Part shown: in pieces, positions 15,992 through 24,072 of the stretch
How the letters are laid out: the number at the start of each line of letters is the position of its first letter
Position numbering within the stretch: position 1 is the stretch's first letter
DNA from: Planctomycetota bacterium
GTDB taxonomy: Bacteria; Planctomycetota; UBA1135; GCA-002686595
Assembly: GCA_029248265.1 (NCBI GenBank)
Contig: JAQWJQ010000249.1
Location: forward strand, 1 to 52,040
Length of the DNA stretch: 52,040 nucleotides
Reading direction: 5' to 3'
Program-made: the position numbers and the translations under genes
The notes under the pieces: model-generated
What the model was told of the DNA's origin: nothing
The model's database searches: none
Seen by the model: only the letters and a program-made list of their open reading frames with translations

Positions 15992-17278
15992 TCACCGGTC
16001 GAATCGGAGGCCTTCACGACCGTCCGGCGGCAAGGCGGAGCCCCCGTGGAGGAGTCTCGCCTCGACGTCAGGGCGCCGGAGAAGCTCCGCGGCCACCCTC
16101 CTGGCCCCCACCTGCTGGCCGAGCGCATTCCAGTGGATGTCGGTCCCACCGACCCACGCGTCGCGGCCCTCAGCCTTGAGTTGCGGCGACAGGTCCGTGA
16201 CGCGACCGCCCGCCCCCTCCACGGCCTCCACCAACCGGCTGACGAGGCGGTCCGGCGAGTAGCCCGGGAAGCGAGCAGGGTCGACCTGGATCCCGAACCC
16301 CGGGCACATGTCCACGGCCGAGGGAACGACCACGAAGTGCAGGGGCACGTCACGCGACACGGCGAGGTTGACCATGGACTGAAGGATCGCAGTCATCAGC
16401 TCCAGCTTCGCCGTCACAGCAGGCGAATCGGGACGGATCGCGACGTCGGCGTCGTACACGTCTTCGAACAGGGAGACGACCTCGAGGTCGTGGCGCACGA
16501 AGAACTCGTTGTACTGGGCCGCGAGCGCCGCGAGGTACAGGTCCATCGTCCCGACCGGCACCGAGTCCACCGCCTGCCGGTCGGGCGCTTCTCTCCAGAA
16601 GCGCACGAGCCGCTGGAGGCCGAAGCCGCTCGCCCGCTCGGCGCGGCGAGCGAATTCGTCCACCAGCCGCACTCCAATCCTTGGGGAGCAGCGGAGGAGA
16701 ACGCCGGGGGGGTCCTGCGCGAAGAGCTTGTTGCGGGCGAGATCCCCAACGTCATTGTGGGCGCACAGCACGCACACGATGACGTCCGGGGCCACCGTGT
16801 CGATCTCTCGCTCCAGGAGCATCAACGACTGATCGGGTCCGTAGCCCGAGCGCCCCGCATTCAGGCCCTCGACATCACAGCCCAGCCGTCCCCCCAGTTC
16901 GTCCGCCAGTCGACGCACGAAGGTGGCCTCCAGCGGCACGTTCTCCGCCATCACGAACGAGTCGCCCAGGACGAGCACACGGCGGCCTGTGGCCTCGCCG
17001 TTGCCACCTCGGAACCCGTCCAGGCCCACCTCCACCAGCACCCGAGCGCGATCCCCCTCACCGAGGCGCGAGGGCTCCATGGGCTGGATTCGGCGCGAAC
17101 CCGGGATGGTGTCGTGGAGGAGCTCTTGGTCAAGGCCGTAGACCTGTCCGAGGACCGGGAAGAAGCGATCCACGGACAGCTCGATCCCCAGCAGGGTCAG
17201 CGCCACGGCGCTGACCGAGAGCGACGCGCGGCGCCAGACGGCGGCCCCTCTGCCCGAACTCCCTTCGTCGCCCATCAC
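15992..17278 (-). CDS. Membrane-anchored SGNH/GDSL hydrolase
   Basis: 428 residues. An N-terminal hydrophobic helix at ~18-34 (ASLSVSAVALTLLGIEL) anchors or exports the protein. The SGNH blocks are in order: GDSF at 105-108 (catalytic Ser), the conserved Gly in GRSGYGPDQ, the Asn of CAHNDVGD, and the C-terminal DxxH in GGTDIHWNALG near residue 391. This looks like a true esterase/acetyl hydrolase or acyltransferase domain of the kind that acts on surface glycans; the substrate cannot be read. It starts 4 bases before the end of the aldo/keto reductase gene, so the two are cotranscribed, although a shared pathway is not obvious. Confidence 0.82.
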   Translation of the reverse strand: MMGDEGSSGRGAAVWRRASLSVSAVALTLLGIELSVDRFFPVLGQVYGLDQELLHDTIPGSRRIQPMEPSRLGEGDRARVLVEVGLDGFRGGNGEATGRRVLVLGDSFVMAENVPLEATFVRRLADELGGRLGCDVEGLNAGRSGYGPDQSLMLLEREIDTVAPDVIVCVLCAHNDVGDLARNKLFAQDPPGVLLRCSPRIGVRLVDEFARRAERASGFGLQRLVRFWREAPDRQAVDSVPVGTMDLYLAALAAQYNEFFVRHDLEVVSLFEDVYDADVAIRPDSPAVTAKLELMTAILQSMVNLAVSRDVPLHFVVVPSAVDMCPGFGIQVDPARFPGYSPDRLVSRLVEAVEGAGGRVTDLSPQLKAEGRDAWVGGTDIHWNALGQQVGARRVAAELLRRPDVEARLLHGGSALPPDGREGLRFDR

Positions 17279-18210
17279 GCCGGAAACAGCGCCTCGATCC
17301 GCTGTGCCATGTCGTCGTCCAGGGCGACCTCGGCGGCCTGGAGGTTGGACTCAACCTGAGCCGTGGAGGTGGCGCCGGTGATCACGCTGGTGACCGCATC
17401 GTTCCGCAGGATCCAGGCGAGGGCGAGCTGCGCGGGGGTGATCCCGGCCTCGCGGGCCAGCGCACTGAAGGCCCGGAGGCGTGGCCGCACATCGCCCACG
17501 AGCTTGTCGTTCAACCACTCGGTCTCCGCGCCCCGACTTCCGGGCGGGAGACCGTCGTCGTACTTGCCGGTGAGCAGCCCGCCGGCCAGGGGGCTCCAGA
17601 CCACCAGGCCCATTCCAAGGCGCCGGGCTGCGGGGAGCACGGAGGCTTCGATCCCGCGCTCGAGCAAGCTGTACTGCGGCTGCTCCACCAAGGGCGGATA
17701 GAACCCGCGCCGGTCGCACAGGTCGTGTGCGCCATCGAGCAGGTCCGCCGCCCAGACGCTCGTGCCCCAGTAGTGCACTTTCCCCTGGTGGACGAGGTCG
17801 TCCATGGCTCGCACCGTCTCCTCGAGAGGCGTCTCCGGGTCCGAGCGATGGCAGAAGTAGAGGTCCAGGTAGTCCGTTCCGATCCGCCGCAGCGAGGCCT
17901 CACAGCTCTCGATGATGTGCTTGCGCGACAAGCCCCGCTGGTTCGGACCGTCCCCCATCCGACCGAACACCTTCGAGGAGAGGACGAGCGACGACCTGTC
18001 GAGGCCCTGGATCGCCGCGCCCGCGACCTGCTCCGCTGCACCAGCAGAGTAGACGTCTGCGAGGTCAATGAAGTTGACGCCGCCGTCGACGGCACGCCGC
18101 AGGATCCTGGACGAGGCTTCCGCCCCGACGCTCCCACCGAACGTGAGCCACCCGCCGATCGAGACGCTGCTGATCCTGAGGCCTGTGCGGCCCATCTTCC
18201 GATAATTCAT
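17275..18210 (-). CDS. Aldo/keto reductase
   Basis: 311 residues of a TIM-barrel NADPH-dependent oxidoreductase. The start is the ATG at 18210, where the family N-terminus MNYRKMGRTGLRISSVSIGG begins and a GGAGAG sits about 8 bases upstream; 12 extra codons upstream are ignored. The catalytic tetrad is complete: Asp49 and Tyr54 (FIDLADVY), Lys80 (LSSKVFG) and His121 (YFCHRSD). The C-terminal cofactor segment VITGATSTAQVESNLQA is also normal. It most resembles the potassium-channel beta-subunit-like/YghZ group, reductases of aldehydes and ketones with broad substrates. Divergent from the double-MntR gene, with 77 bases between. Confidence 0.92.
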   Translation of the reverse strand: MNYRKMGRTGLRISSVSIGGWLTFGGSVGAEASSRILRRAVDGGVNFIDLADVYSAGAAEQVAGAAIQGLDRSSLVLSSKVFGRMGDGPNQRGLSRKHIIESCEASLRRIGTDYLDLYFCHRSDPETPLEETVRAMDDLVHQGKVHYWGTSVWAADLLDGAHDLCDRRGFYPPLVEQPQYSLLERGIEASVLPAARRLGMGLVVWSPLAGGLLTGKYDDGLPPGSRGAETEWLNDKLVGDVRPRLRAFSALAREAGITPAQLALAWILRNDAVTSVITGATSTAQVESNLQAAEVALDDDMAQRIEALFPA

Positions 18211-18287
18211 GGATGGCTCTCCTGCCGAGGAGACCGTACACGACACAGCGCCATGGAGGACCGCCTGTCGGCTAGGCTCATGGAGCC

Positions 18288-19217
18288 TTGAACACCGCCT
18301 CCGACGACCCCATTCAGCCGAAGCGAGAGCCTGAGCGGCCCTCCATGGAGCAGATCCGAGCCGGGCATGAGGCCGTCCGCCGCGCGAATCGCCGGGAGGT
18401 GGTCGAGGACTATGTGGAGGCGATCGACGACCTGAATCAGAGCGTGGGAGAGGCCCGGGTACGTGACCTCGCCACGGGGTTCGGGATCAGCCACGTGGCG
18501 GTGTGCTCCGTCATCGAGCGCCTGCGCCGGGACGGCCTGGTGAGCTCGAGCCAACAACAGGCCATCGAGCTCACCGAGGAGGGCCGACAGATCGCCGACC
18601 GCTCCCGGGCAAGGCACGGCGCGGTGCTCGAGTTTCTGCGCGCGCTGGGGCTCCCCGAAGAAGTTGCCGAGGCGGACGCAGAGGGCATGGAGCACCACGT
18701 GGGCCCCGAGACCCTCGAGGCGTTCCAGCGCTTCGCGGCCAGGAACGCCGGTGAGACGCGAGCCGACGAACCCGCGCCCGCACCAAGCCCACTCGCCGAG
18801 GATGCGGCACCGCGCTTCGCGCGGGTTCGAGTCGCCCACGCCAACGAACTCACTGAGGACTACGTCGAGGCCATCGACGACCTCGTCCGAGAGCGGGGCG
18901 AAGCTCGCGTCGGTTGGTTAGCGGAGCGCTTCGGTGTCGCCCAGGTGACCGTCACCCGGGTCGTGGCACGACTCCGCCGCCACGGGCTCATTGTCAGCCC
19001 CCCCCGCCAGCCCCTCGCTCTCTCCGACGGTGGCCGCGCCCTCGCGGCGTCATCCCGGGAGCGGCACCAGGTCGTGCTCCACTTCCTGCTCTCCCTGGGG
19101 ATCCCCCGTGAAGCGGCGGAGATCGACGCCGAGGGCGTGGAGCACCATGTCAGCGGACGGACGCTGGCTCGCTTCGCCGAGTTGACCGGCCCTGACGCTC
19201 CCGCAGGGGACCTTTGA
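18288..19217 (+). CDS. mntR: Double MntR: two fused DtxR-family Mn-responsive repressors
   Basis: 309 residues holding two complete MntR units in one chain (about 33-150 and 190-305), joined by a Pro/Ala-rich linker (PAPAPSPLAEDAAP). Each has the winged helix (VEDYVEAIDDL... and TEDYVEAIDDL...) and the dimerisation/metal helix ending DAEGMEHHV and DAEGVEHHV. A hand alignment shows the halves ungapped over ~114 residues and about half identical. The metal-ligand residues of MntR (the Asp/Glu of the first helix, the RH before the dimer helix, and the E-x-x-E-H cluster) are kept in both. Ordinary MntR is ~140-170 residues and works as a homodimer, so this is probably a single-chain pseudodimer. 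The start is TTG at 18288 (GGAG just upstream) or ATG at 18345. It precedes the transporter it probably controls. Confidence 0.9.
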   Translation: MNTASDDPIQPKREPERPSMEQIRAGHEAVRRANRREVVEDYVEAIDDLNQSVGEARVRDLATGFGISHVAVCSVIERLRRDGLVSSSQQQAIELTEEGRQIADRSRARHGAVLEFLRALGLPEEVAEADAEGMEHHVGPETLEAFQRFAARNAGETRADEPAPAPSPLAEDAAPRFARVRVAHANELTEDYVEAIDDLVRERGEARVGWLAERFGVAQVTVTRVVARLRRHGLIVSPPRQPLALSDGGRALAASSRERHQVVLHFLLSLGIPREAAEIDAEGVEHHVSGRTLARFAELTGPDAPAGDL

Positions 19218-19234
19218 TCTCATATTGAGACAAA
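19213..19234. promoter_or_regulatory. A+T-rich palindrome between mntR and troA
   Basis: TCTCA-TAT-TGAGA (19218-19230) is a perfect inverted repeat, and outer TTTG (19213-19216) and CAAA (19231-19234) extend it with one unpaired base. It begins on the stop codon of the regulator and is conspicuously A+T-rich in a G+C-rich region. An operator of the transporter operon is the best guess; a short terminator hairpin for the regulator is the alternative. Confidence 0.4.
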
Positions 19235-19266
19235 TCTCCCCCGCGGGGGCACAGCGCCCAGTTCTA

Positions 19267-19279
19267 ATAGCAACGGTTA
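19267..19279. promoter_or_regulatory. MntR-box-like half site before troA
   Basis: ATAGCAACGGTTA differs at only two positions from the core ATAGCAAAGGCTA of the E. coli MntR box. The outer palindromic arms are poorly kept, so this is a partial match. It lies 51 bases before the troA start. Confidence 0.3.
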
Positions 19280-19330
19280 CAACGCTGTGGATATGGTCTG
19301 CCCGCAGCCGGCTCGCACGCAGGCTCCCCC

Positions 19331-20260
19331 ATGGCTCACCCCAAACTCCTCCTGTGCCTCTCGGCGCTCGCGCTGTCCTGCTCCGGCAGCGACCCGGCCA
19401 GCGCTGACCGCCAGCCCCGCGTGGTCTGCACCACGGCGATGATCGGCGATCTCGCCAGGGAGGTCGCCGGGGACACCGCGAGCGTCACGACGCTCTTCGG
19501 CCCGGACATGGACCCGCACCTGTTCCGCCCCACACGCGACGACGTGAAGGTGCTCATGGGCGCGGACCTCGTCCTCTACAACGGCCTCCACCTGGAGGGC
19601 TACCTGACCGAGGCGTTGGAGCGCGTGGGCGCCTCAGGCGTGGAGGTCGTCGCGGTGGCGGAGCAGGTCCTCCTCGAGGACGAGCTGATCTCAGACGGGG
19701 CGGCCCCTGACCCCCACGTCTGGATGGACCCGAGCATCTGGTCGAGGGTGCCGGCGCTCATCGCCGGTGAACTCACCGAGCGGCGTCCTGACGACGCCAC
19801 GGCCCTCAGCGCTCGAGCGACCACCATGACCGCTCGGCTGACAAGGGCGGACCAACGCTTTGAAGCCTCCTTCGCCGAGTTACCCCGGGCCCACCGGGTG
19901 CTGCTGACGGCCCACGACGCCTTCCAATACTTCGGTCGCCGATACGACCTTGAAGTACGCGGAATCCAGGGGGTCTCGACGACCAGCGAGGCCTCGCTGA
20001 GCCACATCGAAGCGCTCGTCGAGATCGTGGTCGAACGCCAGATCCCCGCCGTCTTCTTCGAGTCGACGGTCTCCGAGCGCAGCGTGAAGGCCCTCGTCGA
20101 GGGAGCCCGGGCCCTGGGCCAGGATCTCCAGATCGGCGGCGTCCTCCATGCAGACGCGCCTGGGAGCGCGGAGACCTACGAGGGCATGCTCGCATCCAAC
20201 GTGAAGACCATCCTCGGCGCGCTCAGCGTCGGCTTCGCGGACGCTGAGGTCACCCGATGA
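19331..20260 (+). CDS. troA: Mn/Zn ABC transporter substrate-binding protein, TroA-type
   Basis: 309 residues. The signal sequence ends at a probable lipidation Cys17 (ALALSCSGS), so it is likely anchored outside the cytoplasmic membrane. Cluster A-I/TroA metal ligands are visible: His63 (DMDPHLF), His129 (DPHVWMD), His195 (TAHDAFQYF) and Asp275 (HADAPGS). The stretch GIQGVSTTSEAS at ~211-222 is typical of TroA instead of the Glu-containing PsaA/MntC loop, pointing to a His3-Asp site that can hold Mn or Zn. The His-rich loop of ZnuA zinc-scavengers is absent, which favours manganese. It is followed by ATPase and two permeases, with a 4-base overlap to the ATPase gene. Confidence 0.92.
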   Translation: MAHPKLLLCLSALALSCSGSDPASADRQPRVVCTTAMIGDLAREVAGDTASVTTLFGPDMDPHLFRPTRDDVKVLMGADLVLYNGLHLEGYLTEALERVGASGVEVVAVAEQVLLEDELISDGAAPDPHVWMDPSIWSRVPALIAGELTERRPDDATALSARATTMTARLTRADQRFEASFAELPRAHRVLLTAHDAFQYFGRRYDLEVRGIQGVSTTSEASLSHIEALVEIVVERQIPAVFFESTVSERSVKALVEGARALGQDLQIGGVLHADAPGSAETYEGMLASNVKTILGALSVGFADAEVTR

Positions 20261-21033
20261 TCCTCCGCCGCGGCCAAGACGAGGTCCCGCTCGCGCTGCG
20301 GTCACTCTCCGTGGCATACCGCGGCGTCCCCGCCCTGTGGGATATCTCCTGGGAAGCCCGCAAGGGCGCCATGACCGCCATCGTCGGACCGAACGGCGCC
20401 GGCAAGTCGAGCCTCTTGAATGCCGCCATCGGCGCCCTTCAGCCGATCTCCGGGGAGGCCCTCTTCTGGGGCCAACCCTTCCAGCATGCGCGCGCCCGGG
20501 TGGCCTACGTACCCCAGCGTGAGTCTGTGGACTGGGACTTCCCCGTGACCGCGCTAGAGGTCGTCGAGATGGGATCGGCGCGCCAGCTTGACTGGGTCCT
20601 TCCTCGCTGGATCCGCCGCGACGGGGCTCACCGAAGCCACGCCTCCGAGGCCCGCGCTTGCCTTGAAGAGTTGGGGCTAGGCGCCTTCGCTGACCGACCG
20701 ATCGGACAACTCTCCGGCGGCCAGCAGCAGCGCGTCTTCCTTGCGCGTGCCCTCGCCCAACACGCAGATCTGCTGCTCCTCGATGAGCCCTTCGCCGGCG
20801 TCGACGCGGAGACAGAGGACGCCCTGTTCCAGCGCCTCCGCCGTCTCTGCGCGGACGGCACCACCGTGATCGCCGTCCACCACGACCTCGCGAGTGCGCG
20901 ATCGCGCTTCGATGATGCCATGCTCCTCGCAGGCGCCGTGATCGCCACCGGGCCTGCGAGAGAAGCCCTCTCGGAGGACAACGTCCGGCGCGCCTTCGAG
21001 ACGGCCGGCCACGCCTCGCACCAGCTGGTCTGA
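20257..21033 (+). CDS. troB: Mn/Zn ABC transporter ATPase, TroB-type
   Basis: 258 residues. Walker A GPNGAGKS at 44-51, the Q-loop in YVPQRESVDWDFPV (this sequence is characteristic of the Mn/Zn importer ATPases), signature LSGGQQQR, Walker B LLLDEPFAGVD, and the switch His in VIAVHHDL. It powers import of the metal handed over by TroA, working at the cytoplasmic face with the TroC and TroD permeases. The ATG overlaps the end of troA by 4 bases. Confidence 0.94.
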   Translation: MILRRGQDEVPLALRSLSVAYRGVPALWDISWEARKGAMTAIVGPNGAGKSSLLNAAIGALQPISGEALFWGQPFQHARARVAYVPQRESVDWDFPVTALEVVEMGSARQLDWVLPRWIRRDGAHRSHASEARACLEELGLGAFADRPIGQLSGGQQQRVFLARALAQHADLLLLDEPFAGVDAETEDALFQRLRRLCADGTTVIAVHHDLASARSRFDDAMLLAGAVIATGPAREALSEDNVRRAFETAGHASHQLV

Positions 21034-21109
21034 GGCGCCGGGGCACCGCGAAGTGATCCAGGGTTCGCCTATCTGGATAGCGTGCTGTCCCCCGCGGCTG
21101 AGCGCGACG

Positions 21110-22108
21110 ATGACGTCCACGGACGGCGCGGGTCAACTCCACGCGTGGCTCGAGGTCCTCTCGTTCGGCGGCGGCTACAACACAAACGTGGTCCTGGCCG
21201 GCACCATCCTCCTCGGCGTCAGCGCAGGAGCCGTGGGGTCGTTCGCGATGCTCAAGGGCAGGGCGCTCGTGGCAGACGCCATCAGCCACGCATCCCTCGT
21301 CGGGGTCGCCCTGGCTTTCCTCCTCCACGCCGCGATTGGCCTCGAAGAGCGGAGCATGCCGCTCCTGATGCTCGGCGCCTCGACCTCAGCCGCGGGCGCC
21401 GTGCTCTCCATCGAGTGGATCGCGAAGCACACCCGCCTGAGCGCAGAGACGGCAGTCGCCACCGTCTCGAGCGCCTCGTTCGGAGCCGGGATCGTCGCCC
21501 TCTCTGCGGCTCGACGCGCGGGAGGGGCAGACCGCGCAGGCCTCGACGACCTCATCTTTGGCTCCACGGCGTCCATGACCAGCGCGGACGCCCTCTTGAT
21601 GGCGGCCCTCGCCACCACAGCCCTCGGCGCCACCCTCGTTCTGTACAGGGTGCTGACCGCGGTGGCCTTCAATGAACGCTTCGCTCGCTCCAGGGGCCTC
21701 CCAGTGCGGCTGCTGGACGCCACCCTCGCGGCGCTCGTGGGCGCCGTGGCCATGGCCGGGCTACAGGCCGTAGGCATGCTTCTGGTGGCCGCGCTGCTGG
21801 TGGCGCCCGCGGCCACAGCGCGCCTCTGGACGATCCGCGTTGGCCCCATGCTGCTGGTCGCCGTCGCCGTCGGCGCAGGCGCCGCGTGGACCGGCGCCTC
21901 CCTCTCGGCCGTGACGCCCAACGCTCCCGCAGGGCCGCTGATCATTCTCTCCACGGCCGTCGCCTTCGCCGTGAGCCTGCTCCTCGCGCCGGAACGCGGC
22001 GTGCTCTCCGGCTGGCTACGCCACCGCCGGGTCTCCGCCGCGGCGCGACGACTGGCAGCGAACCGAGCGACCACGAGCTCCCTGCAGCGCGGAGAGGAGG
22101 GGGCATGA
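21110..22108 (+). CDS. troC: Mn/Zn ABC transporter permease, first subunit
   Basis: 332 residues from the ATG at 21110, 76 bases after troB; the frame reaches back to 21053 but those residues are not membrane-like. It has about eight hydrophobic segments of the ABC-3 family, with the conserved GSFAMLKGRALVADAISHASLVGVALAF at the start, FGAGIVALSA in the middle, and LQAVGMLLVAALLVAPAATARL near the end. A ~40-residue charged tail follows the last helix, as in TroC-type subunits. It overlaps the next permease gene by 4 bases. Confidence 0.9.
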   Translation: MTSTDGAGQLHAWLEVLSFGGGYNTNVVLAGTILLGVSAGAVGSFAMLKGRALVADAISHASLVGVALAFLLHAAIGLEERSMPLLMLGASTSAAGAVLSIEWIAKHTRLSAETAVATVSSASFGAGIVALSAARRAGGADRAGLDDLIFGSTASMTSADALLMAALATTALGATLVLYRVLTAVAFNERFARSRGLPVRLLDATLAALVGAVAMAGLQAVGMLLVAALLVAPAATARLWTIRVGPMLLVAVAVGAGAAWTGASLSAVTPNAPAGPLIILSTAVAFAVSLLLAPERGVLSGWLRHRRVSAAARRLAANRATTSSLQRGEEGA

Positions 22109-23079
22109 ACGCCACCGACAACGCACCCGCCGGTGCGATCCCCCAGGGCCTCCACGAGTTCTTGAGCCTCGACATGATGCCCCTGATAGCGGTCACGGCT
22201 TCCGCAGCCACGCTGGCCCTGCTCGGGTCGTTCCTCGTCCTCCGTCGGCAGGCCATGCTGGGCGACGCCATTGCGCACTCGGTCCTGCCAGGGCTCGTGG
22301 TGGCCTTCCTCTTGACCGGGTCCAGGGCAGCGGGCCCGATGTTCCTGGGGGCCGCCCTCGCCGCCGCTTGCTCCGGCGCCGCCATCGGCGTCATCACGCG
22401 CTACGGTCGCGTTGAACGGAGCGCCGCCATCGGGCTGGTCTACACGACCATGTTCGCTCTCGGCGTCCTCCTCCTGGAGCTCAACGGCGGCGCCAACGTG
22501 GACCTCGACGTGGACTGCGTGCTCAGCGGACAGCTCGAGCTGATGTTCTGGAGCGCGCCGACCACCTGGTCCGCGCTCTTCGCCGAGGGGGCACTGGCCG
22601 GCCTCCCCGTTCAGCCACTTCGATTGCTCGGGCTGCTATTCCTCTCGTGCGCGACCGTCACCCTCGGCTGGCCCCTTCTCCGCGCCGTGGCGTTCGACCC
22701 GGCCTTCGCGCGCTCGAGGGGCCTGCGACCGGCCTCGATCACCGCGGGGCTGATGGCCCTCACGATCCTCGCCATCGTCCTGAGCTTTGACGCGGTCGGC
22801 TCCATCCTGGCGGTCGCGCTCCTGACCTGCCCTCCCGCCACGGCCCGGCTACTGACCGACCGCATGCGGAGCTACGTCTTGCTCTCCGTTGGGCTCGGCG
22901 CCGCCGCCGGCGTGCTCGGCTACCTGCTCGCGACGCAGGCCGCCCCGCTGCTGCTCGGCGCCTCCGTGGACGCGAGCGGCACCGTCGCGGCGCTCTCCGG
23001 GGTCGGGCTCGCGCTGGCCGCAGCACACACCGCACGGACCCGCGCCTCCGGGCACGCCCCCTCTCCAACTGACCTATGA
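22105..23079 (+). CDS. troD: Mn/Zn ABC transporter permease, second subunit
   Basis: 324 residues from the ATG at 22105 (preceded by GGAGAGGAGG, a strong ribosome site); the longer frame to 21886 lies inside the first permease gene. Family features: GSFLVLRRQAMLGDAIAHSVLPGLVVAF, GLVYTTMFALGVLLL, and DAVGSILAVALLTCPPATARLLTD. The two permeases probably form a heterodimer, as in Treponema TroCD. The stop is 7 bases before the GTG of the SRAP gene, so that gene probably rides on the same transcript. Confidence 0.9.
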   Translation: MNATDNAPAGAIPQGLHEFLSLDMMPLIAVTASAATLALLGSFLVLRRQAMLGDAIAHSVLPGLVVAFLLTGSRAAGPMFLGAALAAACSGAAIGVITRYGRVERSAAIGLVYTTMFALGVLLLELNGGANVDLDVDCVLSGQLELMFWSAPTTWSALFAEGALAGLPVQPLRLLGLLFLSCATVTLGWPLLRAVAFDPAFARSRGLRPASITAGLMALTILAIVLSFDAVGSILAVALLTCPPATARLLTDRMRSYVLLSVGLGAAAGVLGYLLATQAAPLLLGASVDASGTVAALSGVGLALAAAHTARTRASGHAPSPTDL

Positions 23080-23086
23080 TCAGGGG

Positions 23087-23788
23087 GTGTGTGGTCGATA
23101 TGCACTGACCGTCGCGCCCGACGTGCTCGCGGCGCTCTTCTCGCTGAGCAGCTCCAAGGGAACCGCCAACGACCCCACGGAGGTGCCGGCGAGGTTCAAC
23201 CTCGCGCCCTCCCAGGAGGCCCAGGTTGTGGTCCGCGCTGAGGATGCTCGAGGCTGCGCGCTGTCCCACATGCGCTGGGGCCTGGTGCCCTCCTGGGCCA
23301 GGGACTCGAAGATCGCGCATCGGACGATCAACGCCCGCTCCGAGACCGCCGCCGAGAAGCCCTCGTTTCGGTCCGCCTTCAAGCGCCGAAGGTGCCTCGT
23401 CCCCGCCAGCTGGTTCTACGAGTGGCGGCGCGAGGCGGGCACCAAGGTCCCCTATCGCATCCGGCGGTCCGACCGCCGCCCGCTCGCCTTCGCCGGCTTG
23501 TGGGAGCGGTGGGAGGGCACGAGCGCCGAGCCGCCGCGGGTCTCATTCACCATCCTGACCACCAACGCGAATGAGGATGTGGCAGCCCTCCACGACCGCA
23601 TGCCGTGCCTGATCGAGCCGGAGGACTTCGACCGATGGCTGACCCCCGAGGTGGACGATCCCGGGGCCACAAGCCGGCTGCTCGCTCCCGCCCCCGCCGG
23701 CCTGCTCACCCTCGATCGCGTCAGTTCTCGGCTGAACAGCGTGCGGAATGAGGGGCCTGGGCTGATGACACCAGACACGCTGTTCTGA
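23087..23788 (+). CDS. SRAP/YedK-type abasic-site shield protein (HMCES family)
   Basis: 233 residues. The GTG at 23087 is fixed by the family: after Met removal, Cys2 of the CGRYA N-terminus forms a thiazolidine crosslink with abasic sites in single-stranded DNA. Other active-site residues are present: Asn82 (TINARSE), Glu112 (WFYEW) and His169 (LHDRMP), matching N75, E105 and H160 of E. coli YedK. Length is normal. It starts 7 bases after the second Mn permease, an unusual place that suggests cotranscription with metal import. A GGGGG stretch directly precedes the start. Confidence 0.93.
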   Translation: MCGRYALTVAPDVLAALFSLSSSKGTANDPTEVPARFNLAPSQEAQVVVRAEDARGCALSHMRWGLVPSWARDSKIAHRTINARSETAAEKPSFRSAFKRRRCLVPASWFYEWRREAGTKVPYRIRRSDRRPLAFAGLWERWEGTSAEPPRVSFTILTTNANEDVAALHDRMPCLIEPEDFDRWLTPEVDDPGATSRLLAPAPAGLLTLDRVSSRLNSVRNEGPGLMTPDTLF

Positions 23789-24072
23789 GCGCCACAACCT
23801 CACCACCCTCGGCGCCAGCGAGACCCCCTCCTCGACCGCACAACCGCCTTGGCGCGCCGCGCTAGTCCAGGACCTGAGCGCGCCCCTGGCACATGGGGTT
23901 GAGCGTCGACACGGACCTCGAGCCTCGGAGTGGTCTCCCGTGAACCGTCCGACAAGGTCGGCCTGAGGCCGGGCCTCTGGCCCGCGCAGAAGGCGACCAA
24001 GAGGTGGGACCAGATCGACCGGGCGGGTGGCCCGAGGGCCGACCCCGCGCTCCGACACCGCCCGGCGGGCGG

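Noticed and set aside
15715-16353. Minus-strand frame across the tRNA gene
   Set aside because: It crosses a complete tRNA-Arg and overlaps the SGNH gene in a different frame; no domain.
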